Below, piece after piece: positions 1-11,225 of a DNA stretch of 64,000 bases. Source of the DNA: Actinernus sp. WN-2022. Taxonomy: Eukaryota > Cnidaria > Anthozoa > Actiniaria > Actinernidae. The notes under the pieces were generated by a model that was not told the DNA's origin, did not search any database, and saw only the letters and a list, made by a program, of their open reading frames with translations. Position numbers and translations under genes: made by a program. How positions within the stretch are numbered: the first letter of the stretch is position 1; each line of letters begins with the position of its first letter. The stretch spans positions 620,001 through 684,000 of the forward strand of contig JAOWCC010000916.1 in assembly GCA_030867875.1 (NCBI GenBank), written 5' to 3'.

Positions 1-27
1 TTTTTGATCCGTTGTGCAGCACTTGTG

Positions 28-177
28 TATAGATGGTTTGCACAGGACGTCACGGCGGCCATGTTGGTGTACCTTTAACAATAGATTCTTCGTTAGCTTC
101 TTTTGTTAGGTACACCAACATGGCCGACATGCTCTTCGTCATTTGAATCTCTGGGGATTGAGTGAAAACCATCTATA
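28..177. mobile_element. Hairpin MITE with TATAGATGGTTT ends
   Basis: Both ends carry the inverted sequence TATAGATGGTTT(G/T)CAC, and an inner arm pair (GGCCATGTTGGTGTACC and its complement, about 59-75 and 109-125) makes a strong hairpin. No coding capacity is visible. The TA at each edge fits a TA-type target duplication, but the left flank is too short to prove it. The LINE endonuclease coding sequence begins directly at the right edge, so the MITE appears to sit inside that LINE. Confidence 0.65.
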
Positions 178-800
178 CCCTGATTGTGAACTTGCCCATT
201 GTGATATCTGGTGATTTTAATCTTGGTGACATTAGCTGGTGCGATGACCTCCTTGTTCCTAAAAATCCTACCACTAGTAAGGAATCTACTGCGCTGCTTA
301 ATTACATTGATGACCGCACGCTCTCATATCATGTTTCTGTACCTACTCGCTCATCTTCTCTCACGACCCTGTACGTGGTAATTTCATCGAAGCCCGCCTT
401 AGTATCAAACGTGCAGGTACACCCAGGCGGAGCGATCACAACATCCTCATTTTCGATATAAACACAAAGGTTTAACGTATACCTAGCCACCACATAAGGT
501 ATATTTATACAAGCGTTTGGCAGCACTGTCGATCAATAATGACACAATGCTAACACAGTTTCAAGATCGGTTGTAGAAAACTGGACTTATTTCAAGAACA
601 GGATTATGAGTGTAATTGATACCCAAGAAAACTATGAAAGTCCAAAGACCAATTTACCGTGGGTCACCCGGACAATTAAACGTCAGACGAGGAAACGTGA
701 CAGGCTCCTGAAGAAAGTGAGGCACCTAAACAATGATGTAGCTTGGACCATATACAGATATCGACGAAATAAGGTGGTTAATTTATTAAAGTGTTCATAA
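178..800 (+). pseudogene. LINE endonuclease/linker remnant
   Basis: Fragment of a non-LTR retrotransposon ORF2. The first part has the apurinic-endonuclease motif GDFN (VISGDFNLGDISW), a PTR motif and a VHPGG stretch. The expected SDH motif follows in another frame (DHNILIFDI near 433-460), so there is a frameshift near 430. A later open stretch (606-800) has PWVTRTIKRQTRKRDRLLKK, typical of the linker between endonuclease and reverse transcriptase. No reverse transcriptase follows. CR1/Jockey-like type; exact clade not determined. Confidence 0.7.
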
Positions 801-2326
801 CCTCTATTGCAATTTTTATAGCTATGAACCTCCGAAAAGTTTTGGTTTTCAGTGAATACTTTATGTTCTACGCTTGTTTGAAATCGTGAAAATGTGATAT
901 TTCCTGGCCCATGACCGCGTAAGTAAAAGCCTGGGTCGATTCCTGAGTAGACGTCATATAATTAATTCGACTTTGCAATAATTTAAACAAATACTTAACA
1001 AGTTGACTAAAATGACTTTTTCTTTACTAACAACTCGCAAACTGTGTATATTCTCAATAATTCGATGGAAACTGTTCTCTTGGATCAAATAATGTCAGGG
1101 GATATTTCGACGCCACAAATAGGTTATTGTATTTATACGTTGTAATTCTCGACCAATCAGAGCACGGTAATCTCTACATTCACTCATGGAATTGTATAAA
1201 TATATTTCAGCAGAAAAGTTTTTTAAATAAAAATTTGGTCGTAGATACGATTGTATTTAATACATCTCTTAGTTAATTGAGTTCTTCATTTTTGAGTTAC
1301 AAGTCGTGAGGAACATCTAACTGAGCATGCTTTAGCGTGGAACCAAAGAAAGATTATTGGAATGCTTGACAGTCTGTGCAAACAATATGGCGACATTCTC
1401 TCACAACATGGCCTTTCTGAAAGTGATGTCGACTGTTCTCAGTGGAAACGTTCTGTCATCAGCCATGCGAAAGGTGATTATGACTTGTCCGATGCTTGAC
1501 TGAATGTGCACCTAAAAGGACTGTTGGCATTAACTACTTCAATAATGTTTGTGCCTTTTTGTTTTGAAAGTCGGTTTTATGACACCATCGCTAAATCATT
1601 ACAGCAATCTTTGAAGGACTGATAATCTTTGGTCCAGCCAGGAAGCGAGCATTGACAATCACGTGATCAGGTGTTAATACCTGCGACAATATAAACGTAA
1701 GATATCCATGTCTTTGGCTCTGTTTTTGGTACTGTAATGACCATATTTGTTGGCATTAGGGAAGCACATCATACCGGTAATGGATGTTAGTCTATTTACA
1801 GTAACGGTGAATTAGATGTATGATTTTAGGTTTATATTTTTGCTATTATTATTACGTAAATATGTTATTTTTAGTGTAATTATTGTAATTATTATTATTG
1901 TCCTTGTCGTTATTTACTATTTGTGAAAGTTAACATATTTTGGTACAAATACTTCCCCCATGCCATGTAGTTTACGTTGAATACACGCAAAAACGTTTTA
2001 TGCCTTGTTTGTTTATCCTTGATTATTGTAGAGGCTGAGTTGTTGCGACGGACACCCAGCGATCAGACTAAGATGCAAGATCAAATTGAAATGCTATACT
2101 TCACTATCGTACTAACTTTTTCATTGTTGAAGCAGTCTCTAGGTGATACGATCACTAGTAGCTCTTTCATTTGACAATTTATTTCTCAGCTTTATGCTGA
2201 TTGTAAGTAATTAAATGTTTACTAATTAGTTTTTATTTATTTAACCGTTTCATAGCGTATTTTCTGCATTAAACAGATTCGTTGAAGCAGAGGGCCCGGT
2301 TGAGGAAAAAGAACGTCTCATAGCAG
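801..2326. other. Mostly non-coding, AT-rich interval
   Basis: No convincing gene is visible. A short open stretch near 1360-1500 (SLCKQYGDILSQHGLSES) might be an eroded transposase or host exon, but it has no diagnostic motif and ends in stops. The remainder is AT-rich with TTATT runs around 1845-1910. Confidence 0.4.
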
Positions 2327-2444
2327 TCTAAGCTAAATATTTCGGTTGATGACTACAACGCTAAGATTAGTAGTGACGGACAGACCGTTGCAGTAGTGGA
2401 GGATATTTTGAAGGGTAGCTTTCCCTGGGACAACGACAGATCAG
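2327..2444 (+). CDS. Candidate orphan internal exon
   Basis: A 118-base open segment is bounded by an acceptor (CTCATAGCAG) and a donor (TCAG/GTAATAG). It reads SKLNISVDDYNAKISS, then DGQTVAVVEDILKGSFPWDN, with a polar, non-repetitive composition that looks like coding sequence. The flanking exons of the gene were not found, so it may be a stray exon of a transposon or a decayed gene. Function unknown. Confidence 0.35.
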
Positions 2445-3932
2445 GTAATAGTAGAACAAATGTAATAATTTCAGCGTTATGTTCATTTAGCAGTCTGTGT
2501 CTTAAAATTATCGAACTGATAAATGTCTTTCTTTCTTCTCTAAACATAACATAGGGCCCCTAAGCGCAAGTCATGGATGGTCAGTAAGCTATTTTGGCAT
2601 AATTTAAATCATGTGACCTATGACGGCATCGTTATATGTACGTCATCACCAGTAAGTGAACCGTGGAAAATAATACATCTGCAAGTTTGAACTGTCTGGA
2701 ATTAGAAATTAGGAATACGGGCATTTACTTAAAATCATGTGATGACGTCATTGTTATGTCATTGCCACTAAGTGATTTGTACGTGATTGAAGCCACTTAA
2801 AGCCTATACTAATATGCACATCGAAAATACTAAATGAACTGGGGAAAGGGACATGATATATTATATATATTATATAGTAAGTGGCATAGGGCAGATAAAG
2901 AAACTCTGCTCGCAGGGAAACAGTGTTCTAGCAGGAATTCTGCTCAATTATGTGTCAAATAACCCATATATCATTTTCTTTTGTGTCAATTTGGTCATGG
3001 GATGTTTAAGGAACCCTTTGTTTATTAGGGCCCTAGTTGTTTGTGATACAAGTATGCAGCCCATGGTTACAAATATTTTGTGATAATGGTGACTTCTGAA
3101 TCTTGTCATGCATAATTTGGTGGCTTCAACCATATATTATCATTGAAAAGATTGAACGGTTTACTTGCAGTACAGAATTACTAATAAACACAAAAGGGAT
3201 ACATGTAAATTCAAATGAAGTAAAACAAAAACATTGAGTGAAACAATGTAGTACTTGTATTTCCGGGGCCATGCAAGAATACATCTTTGTGCACCAAGTA
3301 ACTTTTACTTATGGCCGGCTATAACTATTAAGTCATTTTGGATAACACAATGGGTTTGGCCCCGGTCGCCACACACTGGTGGGTTTCACAACGAGTTTAC
3401 GAGGCAAAAAGAAAGATTGTTATTCTCCTGGGAGTTAATTAACATGGAAATGTAATGAAGAACTGTCACGTGGTCTGAAATGGGGCAATAAACAGGCAAG
3501 CGGAAAGGGTATGTAGTGCAAGAACGGTTATAAAGTTGTATTTCCATAATGAGATGTACATGTACATAGATCAGGACAAATAATAAAATATATGTGGATG
3601 TGGTTGCCTGACCAAGTTTAGATTCCCCTGTTGACTCTACAAGTTTTTGCAGCAAAATGTTAACTACGAAATGTTAACTACTATGTCTTTTCTTGAAATC
3701 TGACATTTGCATACAGATCTGCTAATTAAAATGTTCTGACTGCAAACTAATATACCATGCTGCAGCATGCACAGTCTCTAGCAGTTCCCATTATATGTAA
3801 TTATATATGATGTCATACGTGTAAGAACTGAGAGACACTGAGGGCACTCACCATGGATTAGCCAGCTGGCCAATGCATCATTGCATACTGAGTTATAATT
3901 ATGGCTGCACATTGGCAATAGGTGACCGACCT
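2445..3932. other. No gene seen
   Basis: AT-rich sequence with only short, compositionally unconvincing open frames on both strands. No terminal repeats, RNA gene or coding motif could be supported. Confidence 0.4.
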
Positions 3933-4155
3933 TTAAAGTGTATATGAACCGAATTGATTTTTTTGCTTATAAGCAAGTTGAAACATTAAAAAATTGGTCT
4001 CAGTTGTTTGTTTTTACTTCACTGCTTATTTTTTGCCATTTTTCGTTAGACAAACTTTGGTCATTTTGCTTTCAAAATGGCTCAATTCCCGCGCGGCCAA
4101 ATTTAAGGAAGTGACGTCACACGGTTTGCACATCGGCAAACATTTTAAGAACAAC

Positions 4156-4508
4156 ATGGCGGACCTTCGACCAGCGAAAAGAGGAGGGAAGTATTGGGTG
4201 GCTGGTGGCCCCAATAATATCAGTTGCCGAAACACCAGTTATTCACCAGGAATTTCAATGCACTATTTCCCTCCGATCAAGTTTTACGACAGAAATGGAC
4301 TCGTTTTGTCCAGAAATATTGGGCCAACTTTCAGCCAAGTAAGACGTCGGTACTGTGCTCAGCCCACTTCGAACCAAGCTGTTATACGAAAAGTTGTCTT
4401 CATCCTGAGGTCAGCAAAAGAATACTTATCAAGGATGCAGTGCCAACGAGAGATACAGTTATTCCTGCTGCTCCTCAAGCTGATTTGAGCAATCGAGGAA
4501 AGAGACAA
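4156..4508 (+). pseudogene. THAP zinc-finger exon, frameshifted
   Basis: Starts MADLRPAKRGGKYWVAGG and continues SCRNTSYSPGISMHYFP, then after a one-base slip near 4268 reads SDQVLRQKWTRFVQ, then VLCSAHFEPSCY. This is the THAP DNA-binding domain: the invariant Trp of KWTRF, the C-x2-H pair in CSAHF and the conserved FP are all present. Where relatives usually show the first zinc Cys (YCVAGG) this copy has Trp, which would impair zinc binding. The donor CAA/GTAAGC ends the exon. The slip lies at TTTCCCTCC, so assembly error is possible. Confidence 0.7.
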
Positions 4509-4764
4509 GTAAGCACAGATTCGCACGTGTGTGATAACTTCACATTGATCGAATAGCTAACGAATGCTCATAACAAGTACTTTATACACAACACTGTGAA
4601 TGAAAAATGAGGACTACAAAAGTATTATTCGTATAGATAAGCAAGTGATTGGTTTATCAAAGAGCTAGAATACTGGATGCCTTATTAATAATTATTGCAC
4701 CTAGAATAACAGAATGCATTTGAGACTAGCAAATGTAACGTTTTCATTTACTTATAAATAACAG

Positions 4765-5164
4765 ATCCTACGAAGTACTCTTGTAGTCTCTCGCCCACAC
4801 AAAAAAAGAGACGGACCGAGACATCTACTGTATCCACTCCACCAGTCTTGGAAAGCTCTGCTTCATCTTCTCTAAACCTCCCAGCTGATGATGCATCTAA
4901 ATGTCCTGATCACCTTCCAACTACTCCTTCAACTGACAGATATGACACCATAAGCACACCAGTCACAGTACCCACTACCTACTCCACCAGTTCAGCAGGC
5001 AATATATCATCTGGCTACACTGCTAACATCCCTAACAACTCCCTTCTGAAAACCAAAGTAATAAGTGCACTAAGTGCACTTTGCAGACCAGAAGGAGGAT
5101 AAACCTGCAGAGAAAGCTAAACAGAATGAAGATACGGTATTCTCAGTTAAAGCTCACATTTACA
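4765..5164 (+). pseudogene. Middle exons of THAP-transposase gene
   Basis: An acceptor (AATAACAG) at 4764 opens a Ser/Thr/Pro-rich segment (PTKYSCSLSPTQKKRRTETS onward) that runs to a stop at 5102. A second segment from about 5087 reads LQRKLNRMKIRYSQLKLTF, a short amphipathic coiled coil of the kind commonly found after THAP domains, and ends at a donor (TTTACA/GTAAGT). The frames of the two parts do not join simply, so either an exon boundary lies at TTTGCAG (5081-5086) or the gene is broken here. Confidence 0.45.
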
Positions 5165-5335
5165 GTAAGTGTATCAACTTTATAAAATAAATTGTTTCTG
5201 AAAGTAATCATTCAATTAATGTACATAATAATAATTAGTGTTATGTAAAGTTAGAGTAAAAATGAAAGTGATCAAGGCAGCTGAGTGTCCATTATCAAAC
5301 TATATTTACTAACAATATGTTCTTAAATCATGCAG

Positions 5336-5604
5336 AAAAAAGATGACGACACACAGACATCTGAGGATGAGACCTGTTCTACTTCAGCCAATGCACATGT
5401 AGCTACCAATATGCCACAGGAAGTACTGTTAGGTCCTGCAGATACTTATACTACAACCACAGAGTCCAGCCAAGATGAGTCCACTACTGATGGAGACTGG
5501 GCTCCAATGCAGGAGACTACAGAGGAGGCCCTAGGACATGGATTAGATGATGATGATGAAGAAATGGAGGATTATCTCTCAAAGGAGGCAAGGAAAAACA
5601 TTAG
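5336..5604 (+). pseudogene. Acidic linker exon of THAP-transposase gene
   Basis: Bounded by acceptor CATGCAG and donor TTAG/GTAAGA. The product is acidic and Ser/Thr-rich (KKDDDTQTSEDE at the start; a DDDDEEMEDY run near the end), without recognisable domain. Its 3' end is phase 2 and joins in frame with the next exon across AG/C, giving KNISIDAETP, which supports it as part of the same spliced transcript. Confidence 0.55.
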
Positions 5605-5779
5605 GTAAGAAGTGTTAGATTGTTACTTTTTAAAGGATTATTTTGATGCTAATAATAATTTATTATTAGAGACATCACTTGCCATTCAATTTAAAATCTA
5701 ACTTTAAAGTGGCTTTACATTGTGATCTCTTTCACTCTCCCCCTCTCCACAGTTTTAATCCCTCTCTTACTCTACACAG

Positions 5780-6059
5780 CATTGATGCAGAAACCCCAGC
5801 ATATAAAGAACCCAAATTTATTGTCTTCTACACAATGTTTCTGAGCCTGTTTACGATGTTCTGCTACAAGTGCAAAAAAGAAAAACCTACAGCAACCATG
5901 AGAACAAATGGCACGATGGTGACAGTCTCACAGCATTGTGGAAGATGTGGTGAAAATGCATTTCTGTGGAGGTCACAGCCATTGGTGCTTGGCAGATACC
6001 CAGCTGGGAACATTTTGCTGAGCTTTGCAATCTTAATGGCTGGATCATCAATCAGCAAA
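5780..6059 (+). pseudogene. Transposase-like exon (Kolobok-type candidate)
   Basis: Begins after the acceptor TTACTCTACACAG and reads SIDAETPAYKEPKFIVFYTM, then CYKCKKEK, CGRCGENAFLWRSQP, PAGNILLSFAILMAGSSISK. Two CxxC pairs and the W-SQP / PAGN / GSS-SK blocks match a family abundant in cnidarian genomes next to THAP domains. The exon ends at GCAAA/GTAACA but no following exon with catalytic Asp/Glu blocks was found, so the protein is truncated before its core. Family assignment is from remembered resemblance. Confidence 0.5.
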
Positions 6060-6764
6060 GTAACACTAATCTCAAGACGTATAAGTCAATCAAACGGCAA
6101 CTAGGTAGAGGAGGACGGCCCAAAAAAACAGTGACTTATGAGTTATATACTTAAGAGAATCGGTACAAGACCAGTGGAGGGATTGGAAAGGTTTCACAGT
6201 CGTATTGGTCTGATATACACGTACATGTAGGCTATACAATTTACCTTTAGCATTCTTGAAGTTCTTCAGTATTTAGCTTCAAGTTTGGATAGGTTAAGTC
6301 TTCTATAGGGTAGGGAATTTCATTTTTTCTTGAATGCATTCTCAAAATTACAAGAGTAATCTTGTAATAGCTAGGCCCAAGGATCAGGATTTCACACTAA
6401 AATCCTATTTCTCAAATCATAAGCCTTAGCTCTGTGGTGACAATTAGAATCACAACTTGATAATTATTCCTCAAAAACACATATCCCTTATATTACAGCA
6501 CAGAATTTTAAAGCAAGAGCTTATGACAAGTAGCCAAAAGGGTAGTGCCTCTGCCACAACAACATCCAAGACATCTGGCTCCAACTACTGCTTTACGAGA
6601 AAGCCCAGAATTGATTTATTTGGTTACTTAATATTGCAGCAGATTTAGGGCTAAGAAATAATTAAATAAATATCCCTTACAGTGTCTGTGACTAGTAGTG
6701 GATATTTACAGTGTGACTACTTCTAACAGGACCACCCAACACTAACCAGCCAGTCACGGCTAGA
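6060..6764. other. No gene seen
   Basis: AT-rich intergenic or element-internal sequence. A short open stretch around 6457-6648 has no motif and is not flanked by good splice sites in frame. Confidence 0.35.
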
Positions 6765-6985
6765 TTGCAGAATACTCCACCACTTCGAATGATCACTTGA
6801 AAAGCCCTTACAAATTGTTCAAAATTATCCATTTAGCTCGGGTGTATTTAGATTCGTTCTATGAATGATTTGGAGTTGAAAATGGGTAAGATTTATTTTA
6901 ATTTCAGGGTTAGGTTTTTAGAGGGTTTGTATGAGAATTTGAGAAAATGCATTATTAATGAACTAAGTGGTGGGGTATTCCGCAA
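6765..6985. mobile_element. MITE, TTGCAGAATA family, copy 1
   Basis: About 221 bp with 21-bp inverted ends: TTGCAGAATACTCCACCAC on the left and the complement of TTGCGGAATACCCCACCAC on the right. The interior (GTTAGGTTTTTAGAGGG, GAAAATGCATTATTAATGA) resembles the copy at 22125, so they are one family. No coding sequence. Confidence 0.7.
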
Positions 6986-7339
6986 TCATTCCATTTATAA
7001 CAAATGATCCAGACTTTGGTAGTCCCCAAGCCAATAAAATTTAAAGGCCCAGACATCAGTAGCTTCCAAGCCAATCAAATTTGACAATGTGGTGGCCCAT
7101 GTTGTAGTTGTTACACCGTAACTTGCCATGTCACTTCACAAGGAGGTAAATATCCACCAATTGTCGCTGGATCTGTGTTGAATAATGTTTTTAGTATATA
7201 CCACACACGTGTTATAGTGAGTAGCTTAGTCAATTAGATTGCAGCATTGCTGATAGAGCACAATTGATTTCTAACAACTAATATATGTCAGATAAATGAA
7301 TATCGCACTTTAGGCCTACAACAGAAACTCTATTGTTGT

Positions 7340-7605
7340 TATTATTGGAGGAGGAGAACTCTCCGGGGTCAACTCCCTATATCTCGCTGATGGCAATGCT
7401 CATCATACCTTTTGGGGTAAAAATGCATATTTTGGTACCTCTGGGTGTTTAATTTGAAATGCCAACAGTACCTTTATGGTATTCAGGGTAAACCAAGTAA
7501 GATATTAAAATAGCTAGTATTGCCACCTCTTAGGGTAAAAAATAATTTTGGCCATGCCCAGAAAAATGAGATTTTGGTACCTTTTAAGGATTCCTTCGTT
7601 GTGAT
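7340..7605. repeat. Interspersed repeat with GGTACCTCT-type phrases
   Basis: Imperfectly repeated phrases of about 40-70 bases, such as TTTTGGGGTAAAAATGCAT, TTTTGGTACCTCTGGG, CTCTTAGGGTAAAAAAT and TTTTGGTACCTTTTAAGG. This type of repeat is common in coral genomes (from memory), and it is one reason for the organism inference. No open frame of interest. Confidence 0.5.
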
Positions 7606-8385
7606 GGGAATTGTGAGTCTGCATATACATACAAGATTCGTACCAAGATTCGTACTCTTCCGATTGCATCGTTCATTTTGCCAGTACTCAAACCAAGGTT
7701 TTGAAGCATCCCACAAACAGCAGAGAATGCTGTATTCCAGAGCCACAAGTCACGATTCAGCTGCAGAAGCCCAATCAAGTAAGCCCAGGCAATTCTGGTC
7801 ATGTATTTTTGTAAATGTTCCAGCACCAAGAGGCATATTCCATGATGCACTTTGAAACAAGGGGCATCTTAGAGTTGGGGAGCTAAGTAACACTTGTAAA
7901 AGACAACACAATGAAAATCTGAGTGTATAATTATGTTCATGTAGGCAAGAATAGGCGATACTATTCAGTGAGATTTGGCATGTATACATGCAGTGTTGTT
8001 GATTCAGATTTGCTTTCTTGTTTAGTAAGCCAGATCCTAACCCACTGGTATGCTGAGAAGTTACTGTGTATCAGATACCAGTTTGTGAAAGCCAAGGAAT
8101 GTATGTCTAAATGTATGATTTGCACAGATAACAATCATTATGAGAGAATTATTTTTTTCTCACTGCAAAACAAAAATACCCCTCCTTTGGGCAAAGTGTC
8201 TAACATTAGCATGCAAAATTAAGGCCTTCGCTAATAGACTGTACAGTAATTGTACAAACATTTTTGGCTTTGCTGGGAACTTTTTCAAAGAAATTCAAAA
8301 TTTAAATTTGTTCAATGTGGCAAATACAATCATGTATGGTTTTTTGTGCATTAGTTTCCCTTTTTGGGGGGCGGCCTTCACCTAC

Positions 8386-8725
8386 TCAGAGCCATCACGT
8401 TTTGGACAGTTACCTTCGATTTCCCCTCCAGTAATCGCTGAACAACAAGAATTAGAGTGTTGATTTCTTTAGCAAAATAATCAAGGAGTTCCCTGAAAGC
8501 ATCAAGAATCCAACTGAAATGTTGAGATATTTGCAAAAGGAGACTGTTAACATAACGAGCCAGACGCACTTTAGAAATTTCTTTGCTGGGGGTTGGGGTT
8601 GCTATGTCAGTGACGTCAGGAGCGAAATATGAATCCAAGTTGTGGTTTTTGAAAAGTACAAATCTATCAGCGATCGAGCTGGCGGCTGTCATCATGGTAC
8701 ACGGTACTTCTGTACATATCCACAC
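8386..8725 (-). CDS. Candidate first exon, unknown conserved-looking protein
   Basis: An open minus-strand segment starting at ATG (8725, or MM at about 8695) and ending at a possible donor TCTGA/GTAGG. It contains ARYVNSLLLQISQHFSWILD and FRELLDYFAKEINTLILVVQ, a helical, Leu-rich segment with regular spacing. No known domain is recognised. It lies head-to-head with the remnant starting at 8915, sharing a short upstream region. No continuation exon could be proven; a weak open trace on the same strand at 7600-7860 has an in-frame stop. Confidence 0.4.
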
Positions 8726-8914
8726 GCAAACATACAGTTGTTTTTGTGGATATCAACACAGTATCTGAATATACGATCCATTAGTGTGTGCGCTTCGAAG
8801 CGCTGGTTTCTTCTAACTAACGAGTTGTGTGGCAGAGAGCCACGCAAGTATTTCTCAGAAGCTGGTTCTTTACCTTAGAAATTCAAAAGCGAATTGCGAA
8901 AGTGAAGTTCTCAG

Positions 8915-9390
8915 ATGCCAAAGACGAAATTGGCGCGGAACTTACTCAACATGTACCTGAAAAAGTACAGACAAAGCGATGTCAACATTCTCTCTTTCGC
9001 CTAAAAAAATCTGAGGTTTTTGTTTCACTCTGATGATTTTAAAAGCTTTAGAGAACTAGTGAATCGTGATGTAATTCTTGGCACCGAAAAAAGCCCGCCA
9101 AATTCACCCAACTCATACAGCATCGACTACTCGAAGAAAATTGTACTGGGGCTGGAAAAACAATTGCTCGAAGCTAATCAACAAGTTGCCTCCCTTACCA
9201 GGGAGTTAGAGAATGTGGAAAACAGTCTTCAATGCCGTTGGTTCTTCTTTCTTTAATTGATTCACCGCCTCCTACTCTGGCCCAGCAAACTTCCACTCCT
9301 ATCCGGCCTTGTCTACCTAGTCATCAGCTTCTCGCAGTCACAATTGATGCCAGCGAGGATTTTTGGACAAGCCTAAGTGACATAATATAA
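8915..9390 (+). pseudogene. Broken coiled-coil protein exon
   Basis: Reads MPKTKLARNLLNMYLKKYRQ, then after an in-frame TAA at 9002-9004 continues in the same frame with FRELVNRDVILGTEK, SPPNSPNSYSIDYSKKI and a heptad segment LGLEKQLLEANQQVASLTRE. A frameshift near 9235 moves the reading to DSPPPTLAQQTSTPIRP and ASEDFWTSLSD. The continuity of sense across the breaks supports a decayed gene. Function unknown; the coiled coil suggests protein-protein contact. Confidence 0.5.
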
Positions 9391-9903
9391 TTTTATTTTT
9401 TAGAATGAAAATATTCAACCGAACGCTCTTATACAATTTTTTAAAACTTTGCAGTCTTGAAGGCCTACATTTAGACTACAAGGTCGTTTTAAAAGTTTAG
9501 GTCTAGATTTCGAGAAAATTGATGATATGTAAAATACATGACGTCAATGCTGTGTTGCTATGGTAACAGTGATGTCAAACAAACTTACATTTTTGGCAAG
9601 TTTATTCTATTTCTAGTAAATGGGTGAAGTGGCTAGCCCAACTGTGCTCTGACAGTAGAGTATCAGCCGTTCAAAGTGGGTATGGTGCGTCCCTGGAAAA
9701 TCCAGGCGAGCCACCTTAAGCAGGGTATTTGTTAGAGCCAGGGTCATTACTTGCCTATTTCAATGTTTATTCTGACTATTTTATCACTATCACCAAGGAT
9801 AGTAGCAGTGCCATTACATGTATTTTATGCCCTGTTTTTACAATTAGTTTGAGTCATGGCTATTCAAAATTTTAACAAAAACCCTGCTTGGGCAGTACAG
9901 TAT
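9391..9903. other. No gene seen
   Basis: No supported open frame, repeat or RNA gene. Contains a stretch (about 9530-9600) with a TGACGTCA-like element and a CCAGGC-rich patch but nothing assignable. Confidence 0.3.
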
Positions 9904-10837
9904 TTAAAGTGCATATGAGCCCAATTTCTTAATCATTAATATCAATTATACATCAAGTAAATAGTTGAATAGCAAAATGTTTCTTGATTTGAGTGTTGCA
10001 TCAATGAGTCATAAACGTTTATATTTCAAATATGCTATTGATATTACTTCAAGTAGGGAACAAAATTTGCCGGTAGAGATAAATGAACTTTCAGCAACAT
10101 CCACGTTATATTATTTTGAAGCTCATACATGTATCTGTGATTTTATGAAATATTTTGTCTGAATCCAAAATGTTTCATTGACAAAGATAATGAATGACTG
10201 TAAATTCCCTACTTGCCATTGCAACATTACCATATGGGCCACGTCAGCAGGCAAAAAGGGCCCGGACGACATAATATGTAAATGTATTTTTAAAGTGTAC
10301 CATGTTTTTATACTTGTGCTACTAACAAGTAGTGTTGATTTCATGAAATTGACCAGTGAAATAGAAGATGAAATTTTAGTTTTTTTTGGCCAAAAAGTGG
10401 TCATCTTGTTCATTTATTTTTTTACTCTTTAACGCCAGTAGGTATAAATGAATGTCGTACATCAAAATCATCCCCTCTGACAGGATTCCTAATTTTTGTG
10501 GTCATATTTGTAATCGGACCCTTGCACCAAAATTACGTAAATTTCACCTCTTTGTCAATTTCTTGAAACTGACATTTATTGTTAGGAATGAAATGTAGCG
10601 CTTCTCGTCAAGAATACAATACAATCTCCAACCTGTTATTAGGAACACCGTTGTAGGAATTATTTAACTTGAATGTCGTCCAGGCTCTTTTTTCCTGATG
10701 CGGCCCATATTATAAATGTAAACCTTCATAACTCAGATGCACCACTCATATCAAATTAATGTTTTACTATTCAACTATTTACTTGATTAGTATCAATTTT
10801 ATTGATTAAAAGTTTGTGCTTGTAAATATGCACTTAA
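9904..10837. mobile_element. Kolobok-type long-TIR MITE, copy A
   Basis: TTAA/AGTGCATATGAGCC at the left and TATGCAC/TTAA at the right. The subterminal arms of about 110 bases are inverted copies: ATCAAGTAAATAGTTGAATA is present on the left and its near-exact complement on the right. The same arm sequence recurs in copies at 36937 and 48690. The interior carries short open frames with no domain, so it is non-autonomous. Confidence 0.65.
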
Positions 10838-10916
10838 ACAAAATCGTAATTTGACAATATTTGAATTTGATAATGTAATTTGAGTATTCTAATTTTCATA
10901 ACGTAATTTTCCCTAG

Positions 10917-11225
10917 GATGATGAATCCATTGACAAGTGCATCAAAGAGACAACTTTTCCCAGGCTGATCGGGTCAGGAGACTTATCAAAAATTGACTCC
11001 CTGTACATTGTGGTAGAGGGTAGAATTGTGGCTACGCTAAGTGGCACCAGTGTAGGAATGCCAATGGCATTGGTGCTGCTTATGGGTGTATTCTATATTT
11101 TTAATATTGAGTACAACCCAAAAGCCAGAAATGTGTATGCCTTTTTGGAAACAGTGCTACTGGATAATTGTGTTGAGGCCAAAAAAAGAGTAGCCGTAAA
11201 TAAGTTACTCAATGATTTAGCTTGA
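10917..11225 (+). CDS. Terminal exon, uncharacterised animal gene family
   Basis: After an acceptor (TTTTCCCTAG) the frame reads DDESIDKCIKETTFPRLIGS, then SLYIVVEGRIVATLSG, MPMALVLLMGVFYIFNIEY, VYAFLETVLLD, and stops. The hydrophobic block followed by FNIEY and a FLE-x-VL motif resembles the last exon of a large uncharacterised family in cnidarians and fishes. The exon at 16914-17186 shares the pattern. Earlier exons of this copy are not visible, so it is probably an isolated partial copy. Confidence 0.5.
   Translation, partial: DDESIDKCIKETTFPRLIGSGDLSKIDSLYIVVEGRIVATLSGTSVGMPMALVLLMGVFYIFNIEYNPKARNVYAFLETVLLDNCVEAKKRVAVNKLLNDLA

Larger units (their letters stand above)
3933..6059 (+). mobile_element. 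Kolobok-like DNA transposon, right end missing
   Basis: The left edge reads TTAA/AGTGTATATGAACC, the same terminus style as the three MITEs at 9904, 36937 and 48690 in this window. Inside are a THAP domain and a transposase-like exon. TTAA target sites and THAP domains are known features of the Kolobok superfamily. The coding trace stops after the exon ending at 6059 and no matching right terminus was found, so the element looks truncated. Assignment is inference from these combined features. Confidence 0.5.

Noticed and set aside
7483..7859. Minus-strand gene opposite the coral-type repeat
   Set aside because: Several overlapping frames, one with an in-frame stop, and no splice sites that link it with the exon at 8386-8725.
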